From Primulina eburnea (taxonomy: Eukaryota > Streptophyta > Magnoliopsida > Lamiales > Gesneriaceae): 64,000 bases of DNA. A program made the translations under genes and the position numbers. Below are positions 33,383 to 43,044 of this stretch, piece after piece (the first letter of the stretch is position 1; the number at the start of each line of letters is the position of its first letter). The notes beneath the pieces are model-generated. The model was not told the origin of the DNA, did no database searches, and saw nothing but the letters and a program-made list of their open reading frames with translations. The DNA lies in NCBI RefSeq assembly GCF_022965805.1, contig NC_133103.1:29750329-29814328 (forward strand). The letters are read 5' to 3'.

Positions 33383-34961
33383 TGTTGCGACTTTGATTGT
33401 TGCACTCCCAAGAGCAGGTTGTCCACAAGTAATATAATTCGGTGAGTCCGAATATCGTATCCACAGGGAAGCTAAGGTAATTACAAGTCCACTACAATGT
33501 CTTTTTGTTTTGTTTTTTTTTTTGTTTCTTTTTAATTTTAATTGTTTGAATATTTAATGGGTAAATTTTACTTGTTCAAATTTTAATTTAAGTAGTTGAG
33601 ATTAAAGGATCCACTCTTGGTATTTTAATAAAGTTAACATTAACGAACAATATTGAAATCCACTAATAAAATGGCTCCAATATATTAAATAATCATATTT
33701 ATATTATGTTATAAATTATTATCTCATAAATATATAATATATACCAAAACTTATAAATGTGGTCAAGTATTTATTGTGCTATATATATATTTGTAAACAC
33801 TAAATCAAGGTTCCGATTTAAATGGTTGGTAAAACCAAACTAACATTAAATGGTACCAAGAAAATATTAATATGATATATTTATATATAGTAAATCAAGG
33901 AATCCAAGTTAAATGGTTGGTAAAACCAAACTAACATTTAAATGGTTCCAAGAATTTAATATTATAATATATTTATATATAATAAATCAAGGCATCCACT
34001 TTAAATGGTTGGTAATACCAAACTAACATTTAAATGGTTCCAAGAATTTAGTGTAACATATAGCAACAGTAAATCAAAACTCCCACTTATAAGTAGGGTA
34101 TAAAAATGCTTAAAGAAATAAATATAACATAAACAATAAATAATGATTAAATAATATAAAACATAGATTCTTACCTTTTAATAACCTTATTATCATGCCA
34201 AGAGTTTCACCTTATCATCTCAACTTTAGGAAGTTAGCTATTCATTATTCAAAGTGTAAAACTTTGAATATGAAATTAACATGCTAATTATATTTAAATG
34301 AAAAAATAAAAGAAAAATATAGAGAGAAATATTATGAACTCAAAGGTTTGTTCATAGAATGAGGGATATCTCAATACATTACAATGCACCCCTATTTATA
34401 GCCAAATTTGGGGAGACAACCACAAATAAAATATTATTTTTTACACATAAGTCTTCATTGGTGTTCCAAGAAATTAATATTATATTACACATCACTTTTG
34501 AAAATCTTCTTCTCCGAATTTGCTTCTTCACATAAAAAGAAACATGTGGATAATTGAGTTGTCTAGTTGTGGTATTTTTTTCAGAATATTTGACCAAGTA
34601 ATTTGAGAGATATGGTCAAAATACTAGAACATGGTAAAACTGTCAGTCCTTTGGTAACTTTCTTTGTTGCTTTATTTGATCTCAATTGTGAGAGGATTTT
34701 TATCTCATGCTTGTCAACAATATTGTAGATATTATAATCGACTTTCTACAGGTCCAAGAATCATCTTAATCTCATTTGCAACGTCAATGTTATTCTTGTT
34801 TTATCGAACCTGTAAAAATAGTAAAAACTTATAATTACACAACAACTTATATTTTATACAATTTATTATAAAACATATAATATTTAAACATTTAATAAAA
34901 CAAAAACTATATATTTATATTATAAAACATTTAATTAATATACAATTTTTTATCTTTATCA
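33383..34961 (-). repeat. 3' LTR of the Athila-like element
   Basis: 1579 bp, TGTTGCGAC...TTTATCA on the + strand. It matches 43045-44623 with scattered substitutions and compensating 1-bp indels. A TATA box on the minus strand is at 34393-34400. Internal short direct repeats around AAATGGTTGGTAAAACCAAA occur near 33820, 33910 and 34000. Confidence 0.95.
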
Positions 34962-36185
34962 CACTCTCCAACCAGCTTATTGCTAGTCCCTAGCAATTTA
35001 AGCGTTAATAGCAATACAAAACATATTGATTAATTTAATTAGAAATGTAATCAAAACTATCTAAGTGTTAAAATTAAATTTGAAAACTGTCAAAGTTATA
35101 TCAAGATCATCATAATTATAATTTGTGAAATAATTTGAGATGATCAATTCAAAGCTTATTTTAGGTAGTTAAATGTATACGGCCTTTAGAAATTTCTAGT
35201 AAGAGTCTCAACTCCATATCCTCACAGGTTAATAAATGTTTCAAATTTATGGAAACGATTTCTTTCATGGAGTTGGAATACAGATAAATGCTCAAGGAAA
35301 TGGTTTACAGAATGCAGACAGACAAACGAGCCAAACTAATCAAAAGATAGAAAATCGATTGATTCAAAATCTAGTTGTTCTTATTATATTTTTTTTTCCT
35401 GATAATATTTATTATTATTATTTTTTTTTCATAACATCATGGAATCAGACTAAGTTTATGCTTCTTGACCACATATTTATTTAATTTGTACAATAATTTT
35501 CTCTCTCTTTTTTTTTATGAGAGATATATGGGTCGTAGCATATAACTTAAAAATTACTTAGATCTTCAATATCTTTTTTTTTTCTCCTCTTTTTTTTTCA
35601 GGAAATATCATTTTTTTTTTCAAAATAAGAACTCAAGATCTAAACAATAGATAGTCTCTCTCATTATCAATAAAGGCTCGAAAGTTGTTTTCTCAGTCCT
35701 CTCCACTCACTCACAAAATATGTGTGAGTTTAAAATTTTAGGCACTCTTATAAGGTATATCTTGGGCCATATACTTTAATACCTAATTTTAGCACAATGG
35801 TTAATCACTCAAAAAGATTTCATAAATCATATTTTTATATTGATCAGAATATTAAAAATGACCTTTTTTCAAATAAAAATTTAAACATTCTTAAATAGAT
35901 TAATACATGTTCTAATTTAAATTTTTCAAATATGTAAAGTATGACATTTTTGCAAAAATTACTAAGGTACAAACAATAAACATGGTTTTATTTTAAAATA
36001 ATATTTAATTATTTTTTTTAAATTTGTTTTTTTTTTAAATTTGTTCTCCCCCCAATCAGAATATGACATTGTCCCTAATGTCAAAATAGCTATTAATAAA
36101 GAGTACATAATGAAAGAGATATCACCTGGAATTTTATTGAAGATAACAAACTGAAACAAACGCAAACCAATCCACGACTTTTGAA
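34962..36185 (-). other. 3' untranslated region of the Athila-like element
   Basis: AT-rich with long T runs on the + strand and no supported gene. On the minus strand near 36075-36045 it carries the text TTAGGGACAATGTCATATT followed by a G-run (TTGGGGGGAGAAC). As I recall, this is a motif common to Athila elements just after their last gene. This supports LOG lying in the normal 'last gene' slot. Confidence 0.6.
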
Positions 36186-36825
36186 TCAATGATCCAACTT
36201 CCTTTTCTTACTGCTTGATTGCGACCAATTGATATTTTCTATCATCGGATCAGGCTTATGAACAAAAGCTTCCAAATCATCAATTAATTGGTCGGCAGTC
36301 GAAGCACAGATGAGCATCCGTCGTGAATTTTCTGAAATGAAATTCTGTTCCACAGCTTTATCAAGAAATGTCAACAAACTGTCATAATTAATTATTGATA
36401 TTCAACAAGCCCACGGGTTTATTATGGATATTAAGTTGTGCCCAAGAAACAGTGTGAAAAATTTCTTCTAATGTACCAAAACCACCTGGTAGTGCGATAA
36501 AAGCATCAGAATTTTCAATCATTTGAGTGATTCTTTCATACATAGAAGAAACTTTTAATTCTTCCCCAATCGTAACACCTGTAATATTTCCTTCAGCTAA
36601 AGCTGTAGGAATAATACCCAAAACCTGACTACCTCCAAGATGAGCAGATGTTGAAACAGATCTCATTAACCCAATATTACCTCCCCCATATACCAAGTGA
36701 ATTTTTCTCTCAGCCAATATCTTTCCAAGATTATTCGCTGCTTCTACAAACACTTCATTTTTTCCAGGACTCGACCCACAAAATACACAAATATTTTTCA
36801 ATGTTTGTGCAGAGGATCCAGCCAT
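36186..36825 (-). pseudogene. LOG: LOG: cytokinin riboside 5'-monophosphate phosphoribohydrolase, captured intronless copy, frameshifted
   Basis: Starts 'MAGSSAQTLKNICVFCGSSP', with 'LVYGGGNIGLMRSVS' (nucleotide-binding loop), 'SSMYERITQMIENSDAFIAL' and the LOG signature 'LPGGFGTLEEIFHTVSWAQL', then 'NIHNKPVGLLNINN' and a stop. The normal continuation ('LLTFLDKAVEQNFIS' and on) follows in another frame to 36186. The joint near 36385-36395 looks like a 4-bp TAAT duplication. LOG enzymes release active cytokinin bases from their nucleotides in the cytosol. Plant LOG genes normally have several introns; this copy has none, which suggests capture from spliced mRNA. The PGGxGTxxE motif is intact. 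The tail ends 'SSSKKRKLDH', a basic end. Truncation removes only the last quarter, so activity is uncertain. Confidence 0.9.
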
Positions 36826-36994
36826 GTTTTTAATTTCTTTTTTTTTAATTTTCCTCTGGTTTTACGTCCAGAAAAGGCTTCAACGCCTTCTATGAGTCGA
36901 GGATATGCTTCCCATCCAATTTTCTTATAAATTGGCAAACATGATTTTTTTTAGTAGGATTCCCAAGACTATGACGCTCATCTTGGAATTGTTT
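36826..36994 (-). other. Gap between the NABP-like and LOG frames, with a possible third coding patch
   Basis: In a different minus-strand frame, 36830-36950 reads 'CLPIYKKIGWEAYPRLIEGV' followed by 'EAFSGRKTRGKLKKRN' and a stop two codons before the LOG ATG. It has no start of its own here and I do not recognise it. It may be the shifted tail of the upstream protein or a remnant of another gene. Confidence 0.3.
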
Positions 36995-37435
36995 TCATAA
37001 ACAGAGAAGTTCAATATGCACATGTCCACTATAATGCGTCTCAAGAGTCAATAAGATGTTATCTAAAGACTCCTTACTCAGTCCATTCTTAATGAAACCA
37101 ATTTTATCTTCTCTGTTATTGGAAACACATCCCAAAGATCTGCATCGTTTGTCACAAGTCCATCTCGCACACTTATGACAAACCCCTAAACTTTTGGCCC
37201 TTCGTTTTTTCGCATAAGTGCTTTTTCCTAATCCAGGCAAATATCGAATGAGCAAAGATTGTGGAACTTCTCCTCCTAATCGGACCTTAGCTTCTATTAC
37301 AAGACGAATATCTTCTGGAATTCCTTTTTGCATTAGCAATCTCAATCGTTCACACTTTACTTCATAAATTTTTCTTAGAACATTTTCAGAAACAGAGGGA
37401 AAATATTTACAAATTTTTGAGAGAATTTCATCCAT
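36995..37435 (-). CDS. Carlavirus NABP-like cysteine-rich basic protein in the retrotransposon
   Basis: From the likely ATG at 37435 ('MDEILSKICKYFPSVSENVL') it is 146 aa. The core is 'LPGLGKSTYAKKRRAKSLG' followed directly by 'VCHKCARWTCDKRCRSLGC' and, further on, 'DKIGFIKNGLSKE'. A basic KKRR-type block just before a CxxC...C...C zinc finger and a following FI(x)nG segment is the layout of carlavirus nucleic-acid-binding proteins. In some carlaviruses these affect RNA silencing and symptoms (family knowledge). The frame also extends upstream to 37600 with a hydrophobic 55-aa leader, which I think is less likely to be translated. It lies 170 bp after the integrase stop. Similarity was judged by motif only, with no search. 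No premature stop is seen. Confidence 0.65.
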   Translation of the reverse strand: MDEILSKICKYFPSVSENVLRKIYEVKCERLRLLMQKGIPEDIRLVIEAKVRLGGEVPQSLLIRYLPGLGKSTYAKKRRAKSLGVCHKCARWTCDKRCRSLGCVSNNREDKIGFIKNGLSKESLDNILLTLETHYSGHVHIELLCL

Positions 37436-37606
37436 TTTGAAAAGAAAAGAAATGATTTTTTTTATTTTTGTATCAGCAATTGTGGGAAACTGATTTAACC
37501 GACTATGAGAGTCACGGAGTACCGTTATCCGCCATTTAACCGGGAAAATAAAAAGATTAAGGAAACCTGAAATAAAAACAAACAAAATTAAATGCAACAT
37601 AAAAAT

Positions 37607-38947
37607 TTAAGGATCAGAAAGGGAAATAAACTCTTCTTGAAAGATTTCATTTTCCAAAAATGGTTTAAGCCTTTGTCCATTCACTTTAAAAACATCGCCA
37701 TTTTTAGGATTTTCAATATCCACAACTCCATAAGGATACACATACTTTACAACATATGGGCCTGTCCATCTTGATCGTAATTTTCCTGGGAATATGTGAA
37801 GTCGAGAATTATAAAGCAAAACTTTTTTACCAATCTCAAAAGATTTTCTAAGAATAGTTTTATCATGAAATGATTTGATTTTTGCTTTATAAATCCTTGA
37901 ATTCTCATACGCGTCATTTCTGAGTTCATCAAGTTCATTAAGTTGCAATTTACGCAATTTGTTGACATCATCCATGCTTGAATTTAAAGTTTTGATCGCC
38001 CAATAAGCTTTATGTTCCAATTCCACATGCAAATGACAATGTTTTCCATAAATCAACCTATAGGGAGACATATTCAATGATGTTTTAAAAGCTGTTCGAT
38101 ATGCCCAAAGTGCATCATTAAGTCGCAGAGACCAATCTTTTCTATTTGAGTTAACAGTTTTTTCCAAAATTTGCTTTATCTCCCTATTAGCTAATTCAAC
38201 TTGTCCATTTGTTTGAGGATGATAAGGAGTAGTTACTTTGTGAGTAATACTATATTTTTTCATTAATGAAGCAAATGGTTTATTAACAAAGTGAGTTCCC
38301 TCATCACTTATCATAGCTCGAGGAATTCCGAATCTACTAAAAATAATTTCTTTCAAAAATTTGATGACGATTTTATGATCATTTGTTCGACATGGAATTG
38401 CCTCTATCCATTTGAAAACATAATCAACTGCAACTAAAATATACAAGTATCCAAACGACGGTGGAAAAGGTCCCATAAAATCAATTCCCCAACAGTCAAA
38501 AATTTCAATTTCAATGATAGGATTCAAAGGCATCATGTTTCTTTTTGAAATCGCACCCAATTTTTGACAATTTTCACAGATCTTGCAGATTTCGTGGGTG
38601 TCTTTAAACAAAGTGGGCCAATAAAATCCACACTGCAAGATTTTTGCAGCCGTTTTCTTTGAAGAAAAATGTCCTCCGCATGCTTCTGAATGACAAAATT
38701 TAATGACACTACTTACCTCATTTTCGGGTATGCAACGTCGAAAAATTTGATCCGGACAATACTTGAACAGATACGAATCATCCCAATAAAAGTTTTTTAC
38801 CTCATTCAAATATTTTCTTTTATCTTGAGAACTCCATTGCGGTGGCATTTTTCCTGTCACAAGAAAATTTACTATGTTAGCAAACCAAGGTGTAGTAGTA
38901 ACTGAAAATAGATGTTCATCAGGAAAATTATCCTTAATTGGTGTCAT
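37607..38947 (-). CDS. pol: Athila-type integrase
   Basis: An open 446-aa frame. The zinc finger is '[14 protein letters not shown]' with '[11 protein letters not shown]' (HHCC). The catalytic core is '[15 protein letters not shown]' (D), '[18 protein letters not shown]' (D) and '[19 protein letters not shown]' (E). The C-terminal domain is '[19 protein letters not shown]'. All catalytic residues are present, so this domain could be active. It ends shortly before the NABP-like frame. A stop separates it from RNase H upstream, so it would not be made as a full polyprotein. Confidence 0.9.
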   Translation of the reverse strand: MTPIKDNFPDEHLFSVTTTPWFANIVNFLVTGKMPPQWSSQDKRKYLNEVKNFYWDDSYLFKYCPDQIFRRCIPENEVSSVIKFCHSEACGGHFSSKKTAAKILQCGFYWPTLFKDTHEICKICENCQKLGAISKRNMMPLNPIIEIEIFDCWGIDFMGPFPPSFGYLYILVAVDYVFKWIEAIPCRTNDHKIVIKFLKEIIFSRFGIPRAMISDEGTHFVNKPFASLMKKYSITHKVTTPYHPQTNGQVELANREIKQILEKTVNSNRKDWSLRLNDALWAYRTAFKTSLNMSPYRLIYGKHCHLHVELEHKAYWAIKTLNSSMDDVNKLRKLQLNELDELRNDAYENSRIYKAKIKSFHDKTILRKSFEIGKKVLLYNSRLHIFPGKLRSRWTGPYVVKYVYPYGVVDIENPKNGDVFKVNGQRLKPFLENEIFQEEFISLSDP

Positions 38948-38948
38948 T

Positions 38949-39470
38949 TCACAAGATGATCCTGTTACTAGTCTCGATAAATGATCGGCTACGACATTCT
39001 CGGTTCCTTTTTTTATCTTTGATCACAATGTCAAATTCTTGGAGTAACAAAATCCATCGTATCAGTCGTGGCTTTGCATCCTGTTTCGTCAACAAATATC
39101 TAATAGCAGAATGATCAGTAAACACAATAGTCGTTGATCCAATCAAATAAGAACGAAATTTATCTAATGCAAATATTACAGCAAGTAGTTCTTTTTCAGT
39201 TGTGGAGTAATTTATTTGAGCATTGTTTAAAGTTCTACTTGCATAATATATCACATAAGGCTTACCGTTTCTTCTTTGACCTAGTACTGCACTGACTGCA
39301 TAATCACTCGCGTCGCACATGATTTCAAATGGTAAAGACCAATCAGGAGGTTGCATGATAGGAGCTGATGTTAAATGTCGAATGATTTTATCAAAAGCAT
39401 TTTGACATTCTTGAGTCCACTCAAATGCACTGTCTTTTGTTAAGAGGTTACAAATGGTTTAGAGATTAAA
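38949..39470 (-). pseudogene. pol: Athila-type RNase H
   Basis: 38949-39356: '[19 protein letters not shown]', '[20 protein letters not shown]', '[19 protein letters not shown]' and '[19 protein letters not shown]'. The final Asp-containing part is shifted out of frame ('[14 protein letters not shown]'). 39357-39470 holds the RT-RNase H connection in broken frames. Confidence 0.85.
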
Positions 39471-40779
39471 CTAAAGTACCTTTATAAACCTCCTATAAAA
39501 TCCAGCATGTCCCAAAAATAAGCGAATTTCTTTAATGGTTTTTGGAGGGGGTAAATTGGCAATGACATCAACTTTTGCTTTATCAACTTCAATTCCATGA
39601 GATGACACGACATGTCCCAAAACAGTTCCAGAAGTAATCATGTAATGACATTTTTCCCAATGTAAAATAAGACCTTTTTCGTCGCATCTTTTTAAAACTT
39701 TTTCCAAATTTTCAAGACAATTATCAAATGTATTCCCAAAGACAGTTAAATCATCCATGAAAATTTCCAAACAATTTTCAACCATGTCGCAAAAAATGCT
39801 TAGCATACATCTTTGAAATGTTGCTGGGGTATTGCATAATCCAAATGGCATCCTTCTAAATGCAATATTCCAAAAGGACCTGTGAATGTAGTTTTATCTT
39901 GATCTTCGAGTGCAATGGGAATTTGATAATAACCAGAATATCCATCAAGAAAACAGTAGTATGGATGACCTGCTACTCTTTCTAAAATTTGATCCAAAAT
40001 GGTAATGGAAAATGATCTTTTCTAGTGGCGTCATTTAATTTTCTATAATCAATACACATCCGCCAACTAGATGGGACTCGACTTGTTAACAATTCACCTT
40101 TTTCATTTTTTATCACTGTGATGCCAGATTTTTTTGGAACTACTTGTGTTGGGCTTACCCACTTACTATCAGAAATAGGGTAGATAATCCCAACATCAAG
40201 TAGTTTGAGAACTTCAGTTTTCACAACATCTTTCATGTGTGGATTTAATCTCCTTTGTGGTTGTTGAGATGTTTTAGCATTTTCTTCTAAATGAATTTTG
40301 TGTGTGCAAATTAGTGGATTAATGCCCTTGAGATCTTTTAGTGTCCAACCAATTGCATTTTTATGTCTTTTAAGCATATCAACTAATTTACCTTCTTGAT
40401 CACTTTCTAGTTTGGAAGAAATTACCACCGGATATGTTTCATCTTCTCCAAGAAATGCATACTTCAATTCTTCTGGCAAGGGTTTTAACTCCAATATGGG
40501 TGGTTCGTCTTTGTTCTCATATTTTGCATCAAATTCTTTCTCTGATCCTGGTAACGAGTGATACCTGATAAAATCATCAAGATCAATTTCAATATTTTCT
40601 TTAACCGTTTCAATTGAACAAATATTTAATTGGTCACGAGTACTCCCTTCTTGAATGTTTTCTTCCACAAGAGTTTCAATAAGATTTTCATCTTCACTTT
40701 CATCTCCTTTGTCATGTGGTTGCTTACAAAGATTAAAAACATTGAGCTCCAAGGTCATGTTACCAAATGACAACTTCAT
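39471..40779 (-). pseudogene. pol: Athila-type reverse transcriptase, two frameshifts
   Basis: 39982-40779: linker, then 'ISDSKWVSPTQVVPKKSG' and 'SSWRMCIDYRKLNDATRKDH'. 39800-39997: 'YCFLDGYSGYYQIPIALED' and 'KTTFTGPFGILHLEGCHLD'. 39471-39851: 'MPFGLCNTPATFQRCML', the active site 'CLEIFMDDLTVFGN' and 'EIRLFLGHAGFYRRFIK'. Catalytic residues are present but the domain is split near 39990 and 39850. Confidence 0.9.
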
Positions 40780-41234
40780 TATTCATTCCTGCAATTTAAA
40801 AGAGCATTAGAAGTTGCTAAAAATGGACGACCCAGAATTACAGGAATTGCATTACAAGCTTCGATAGGTTGTGTATCTAAAACTATGAAATCGACAGGAT
40901 ATACAAAGTTATCAACTTGGACCAATACGTCTTCTACCATACCTCTTGGCACCTTAACAGATCTATCGGCAAGTAAAAGTGTTATTGAAGTAGGTTTTAA
41001 CTCGCCTAGATTGAGTTCTTGATAAACTGAATATGGAAGTAAATTAACACTAGCTCCAAGATCAAGCAAGGCTTTTTTAATCTTTCGTTCTCCAATAATA
41101 CATGAAATAGTAGGACAACCAGGGTCTTTGTATTTCAAAGTATTATTATTTTGAATGATTGCACTTACTTGTTCGGCTAAAAATGCTTTCTTTTTCACAT
41201 TCAATTTTCTTTTCACAGTGCACAAGTCTTTCAA
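40779..41234 (-). CDS. pol: Athila-type aspartic protease
   Basis: 'KKALLDLGASVNLLPYSVYQ' carries the DLGAS active site typical of Athila. 'STITLLLADRSVKVPRGMVE'-type text and 'AIPVILGRPFLATSNALLNC' (ILG-x-PFL flap end) follow. It overlaps the gag-linker frame by about 90 bp in another frame, indicating an indel between gag and protease. Confidence 0.8.
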   Translation of the reverse strand: MKDLCTVKRKLNVKKKAFLAEQVSAIIQNNNTLKYKDPGCPTISCIIGERKIKKALLDLGASVNLLPYSVYQELNLGELKPTSITLLLADRSVKVPRGMVEDVLVQVDNFVYPVDFIVLDTQPIEACNAIPVILGRPFLATSNALLNCRNE

Positions 41235-42965
41235 AAACTTTGCATATGATAGTACCTGTTTTATTGCATCTTAAAGGAATATTAACTTTTAATTGTTTAA
41301 AAATATCATATATATCAGAATTCAAATTTGATTTTTTTGTATTTTTCAATGCATGAGGGAATGGTGGTGACACTGTCTGTTGAACCTCCTCTTCGGAAGT
41401 TATGGGTTCCACTTCCTTACCCTTTGAAGTTGATTTATCATCATCTTCACAAGGTTCAAGAATGGATTTTTCAACAACCTTACCACTTCGAAGGGTAATA
41501 ACAGATTTTACCTGATCCATCGGTTGAGTTCCAGAAGTTCCAGTTTGTGAATGATGATCCTTGGGATTAGGCAGAGGTTGTGAAGGAAATTTACCTTTTT
41601 CATGAACATTAGGTGCAGATGCAAATTTAGTAAGAGTATCTTTCAAATCTGTCATGGTTTGTAGCAGTTTGAGTATTGATAGACTCTTGCTTTGCAATGA
41701 AAGAATTCAATATATCTTCCAAATTTCTATTAGGTAGAGGAACATAAGGTGCATAATTTTGAAAATTTTGTTGATTTTGGAAATGTGGTTGTGAAAATTG
41801 TGCAGCATTATCATTCCTCCAACTAAAATTTGGATGATTTCGCCAACCTGGATTGTAATTTTTAGAAAATGGTTCAAAATTTGGCCTTTGAAATTGTTCA
41901 AAACATTGGCTTGTTCATAGAGACATTCTTTAAAAGAGGGCAAAGTGGGACAATCTTTTGTAAAATGATCACTTGTATCACAGATGTGACACACAATTTC
42001 TTGAACAGATTTTAATTGACCATTATTTTTCAATTCAAGTGCCTCAACTTATCTTGCCAAAGAGGTAAATCTAGCTTGAAGATCATGTTCATCTTTGAGA
42101 GTGTACATACCTCCACCAGATGTAGGAGATTGAATCTTGTTTGATAGTTCAATTGTACCTATAGTATCCCAATTTTGAGCATTTTCAGCTAATGAATCGA
42201 GATACTCAATTGCTTCGTTTGGATCTTTATCTTCAAATGTTCCATTACACATAAATTCAACCATTTGCCTATCTTTAGGTGTTAAGCCTTCATAAAATTG
42301 AGAAACAACTCTCCAAATTTCAAAACCATGATGTGGACAAAGATTAATCAATTCTTTGTATCTATCTCAACACTGATAAAAAGTTTCTCCTTGTTTTTGA
42401 GTGAAAGTGATGATTTGCCTTTTGAAAGAATTTGTTCTATGAGATGGAAAAAACTTTTTCAAAAATTGTTGTTGCAATTCATCCCAAGTTCAAATGGATC
42501 CTGATCTAAGATTTTGTAGCAAGTTTTAGCTTTATCTTTTAAAGAAAAAGGAAAAAACTTAAGTCGAATGGTGTTCATGCTACAATTTAGATCATTATAT
42601 GTGTTGCACACTTCTTCAAACTCTCGTAAATGCATGTATGGATTTTCAGAATCTAAGCCATGAAACTTGGGTAAAAGTTGGATAATACCAGGCTTAAAAT
42701 TGAAATGAGATGCATCAAGGGGAAAAACTAGACATGAAGGTGCACTAGTACGTGTAGGATTCATGTGATCTCTAAGTGTTCTTCGTCTATCATGATCATG
42801 TTGAGATTGAATTTCATCTTCATTTTCTTGGATGGGTTCCTCCGCCATGTTTCGTGAAAATAAAGGGTTATTTCGAATGAGTCGACCACTAAGTGTACGT
42901 GACCAAATGCTCATGCAAATGCAAAAGAAAAAGAAAAAAAACACACAAAAGCAATAAAAATTCAA
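41235..42965 (-). pseudogene. gag: Athila-type gag, several frame breaks
   Basis: The likely start is the ATG at 42848 ('MAEEPIQENEDEIQSQHDHD'). The capsid has 'LLPKFHGLDSENPYMHLREF' and 'LKFFPFSLKDKAKTCYKIL'. It continues in 42049-42351 ('VVSQFYEGLTPKDRQMVEF') and 41707-42033, where a zinc knuckle 'CHICDTSDHFTKDC' (CX2CX4HX4C) stands. 41146-41697 is the linker ('QVKSVITLRSGKVVEKSI'-like text). Breaks lie near 42460, 42040 and 41700. Confidence 0.85.
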
Positions 42966-43020
42966 ATAAAGAAAAATAAACTATAAACAATATTAAATAG
43001 ACTTGAAATTAAATTATACT

Positions 43021-43038
43021 TCCCCGGAAACGGCGCCA
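43021..43038 (-). other. Primer-binding site, tRNA-Asp type
   Basis: On the minus strand TGGCGCCGTTTCCGGGGA, matching the 3' end of plant tRNA-Asp at 17 of 18 positions (from memory of that tRNA). It lies six bases inside the 5' LTR. Athila elements commonly use this primer. Confidence 0.85.
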
Positions 43039-43044
43039 AAAACT

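Noticed and set aside
33378..33464. Longer start of the copia RNase H frame extending to 33464
   Set aside because: The extra residues are translated from Athila LTR sequence past the ATCTC duplication.
36186..36825. LOG as an ordinary host gene
   Set aside because: It lies inside a matched LTR pair with target duplication, on the element's sense strand, with no introns, so it belongs to the transposon.
37436..37600. N-terminal hydrophobic extension of the NABP-like frame as a signal peptide
   Set aside because: The 55-aa leader has no resemblance to the family and the internal ATG at 37435 gives a protein of normal layout. A spliced leader remains possible but is not shown.
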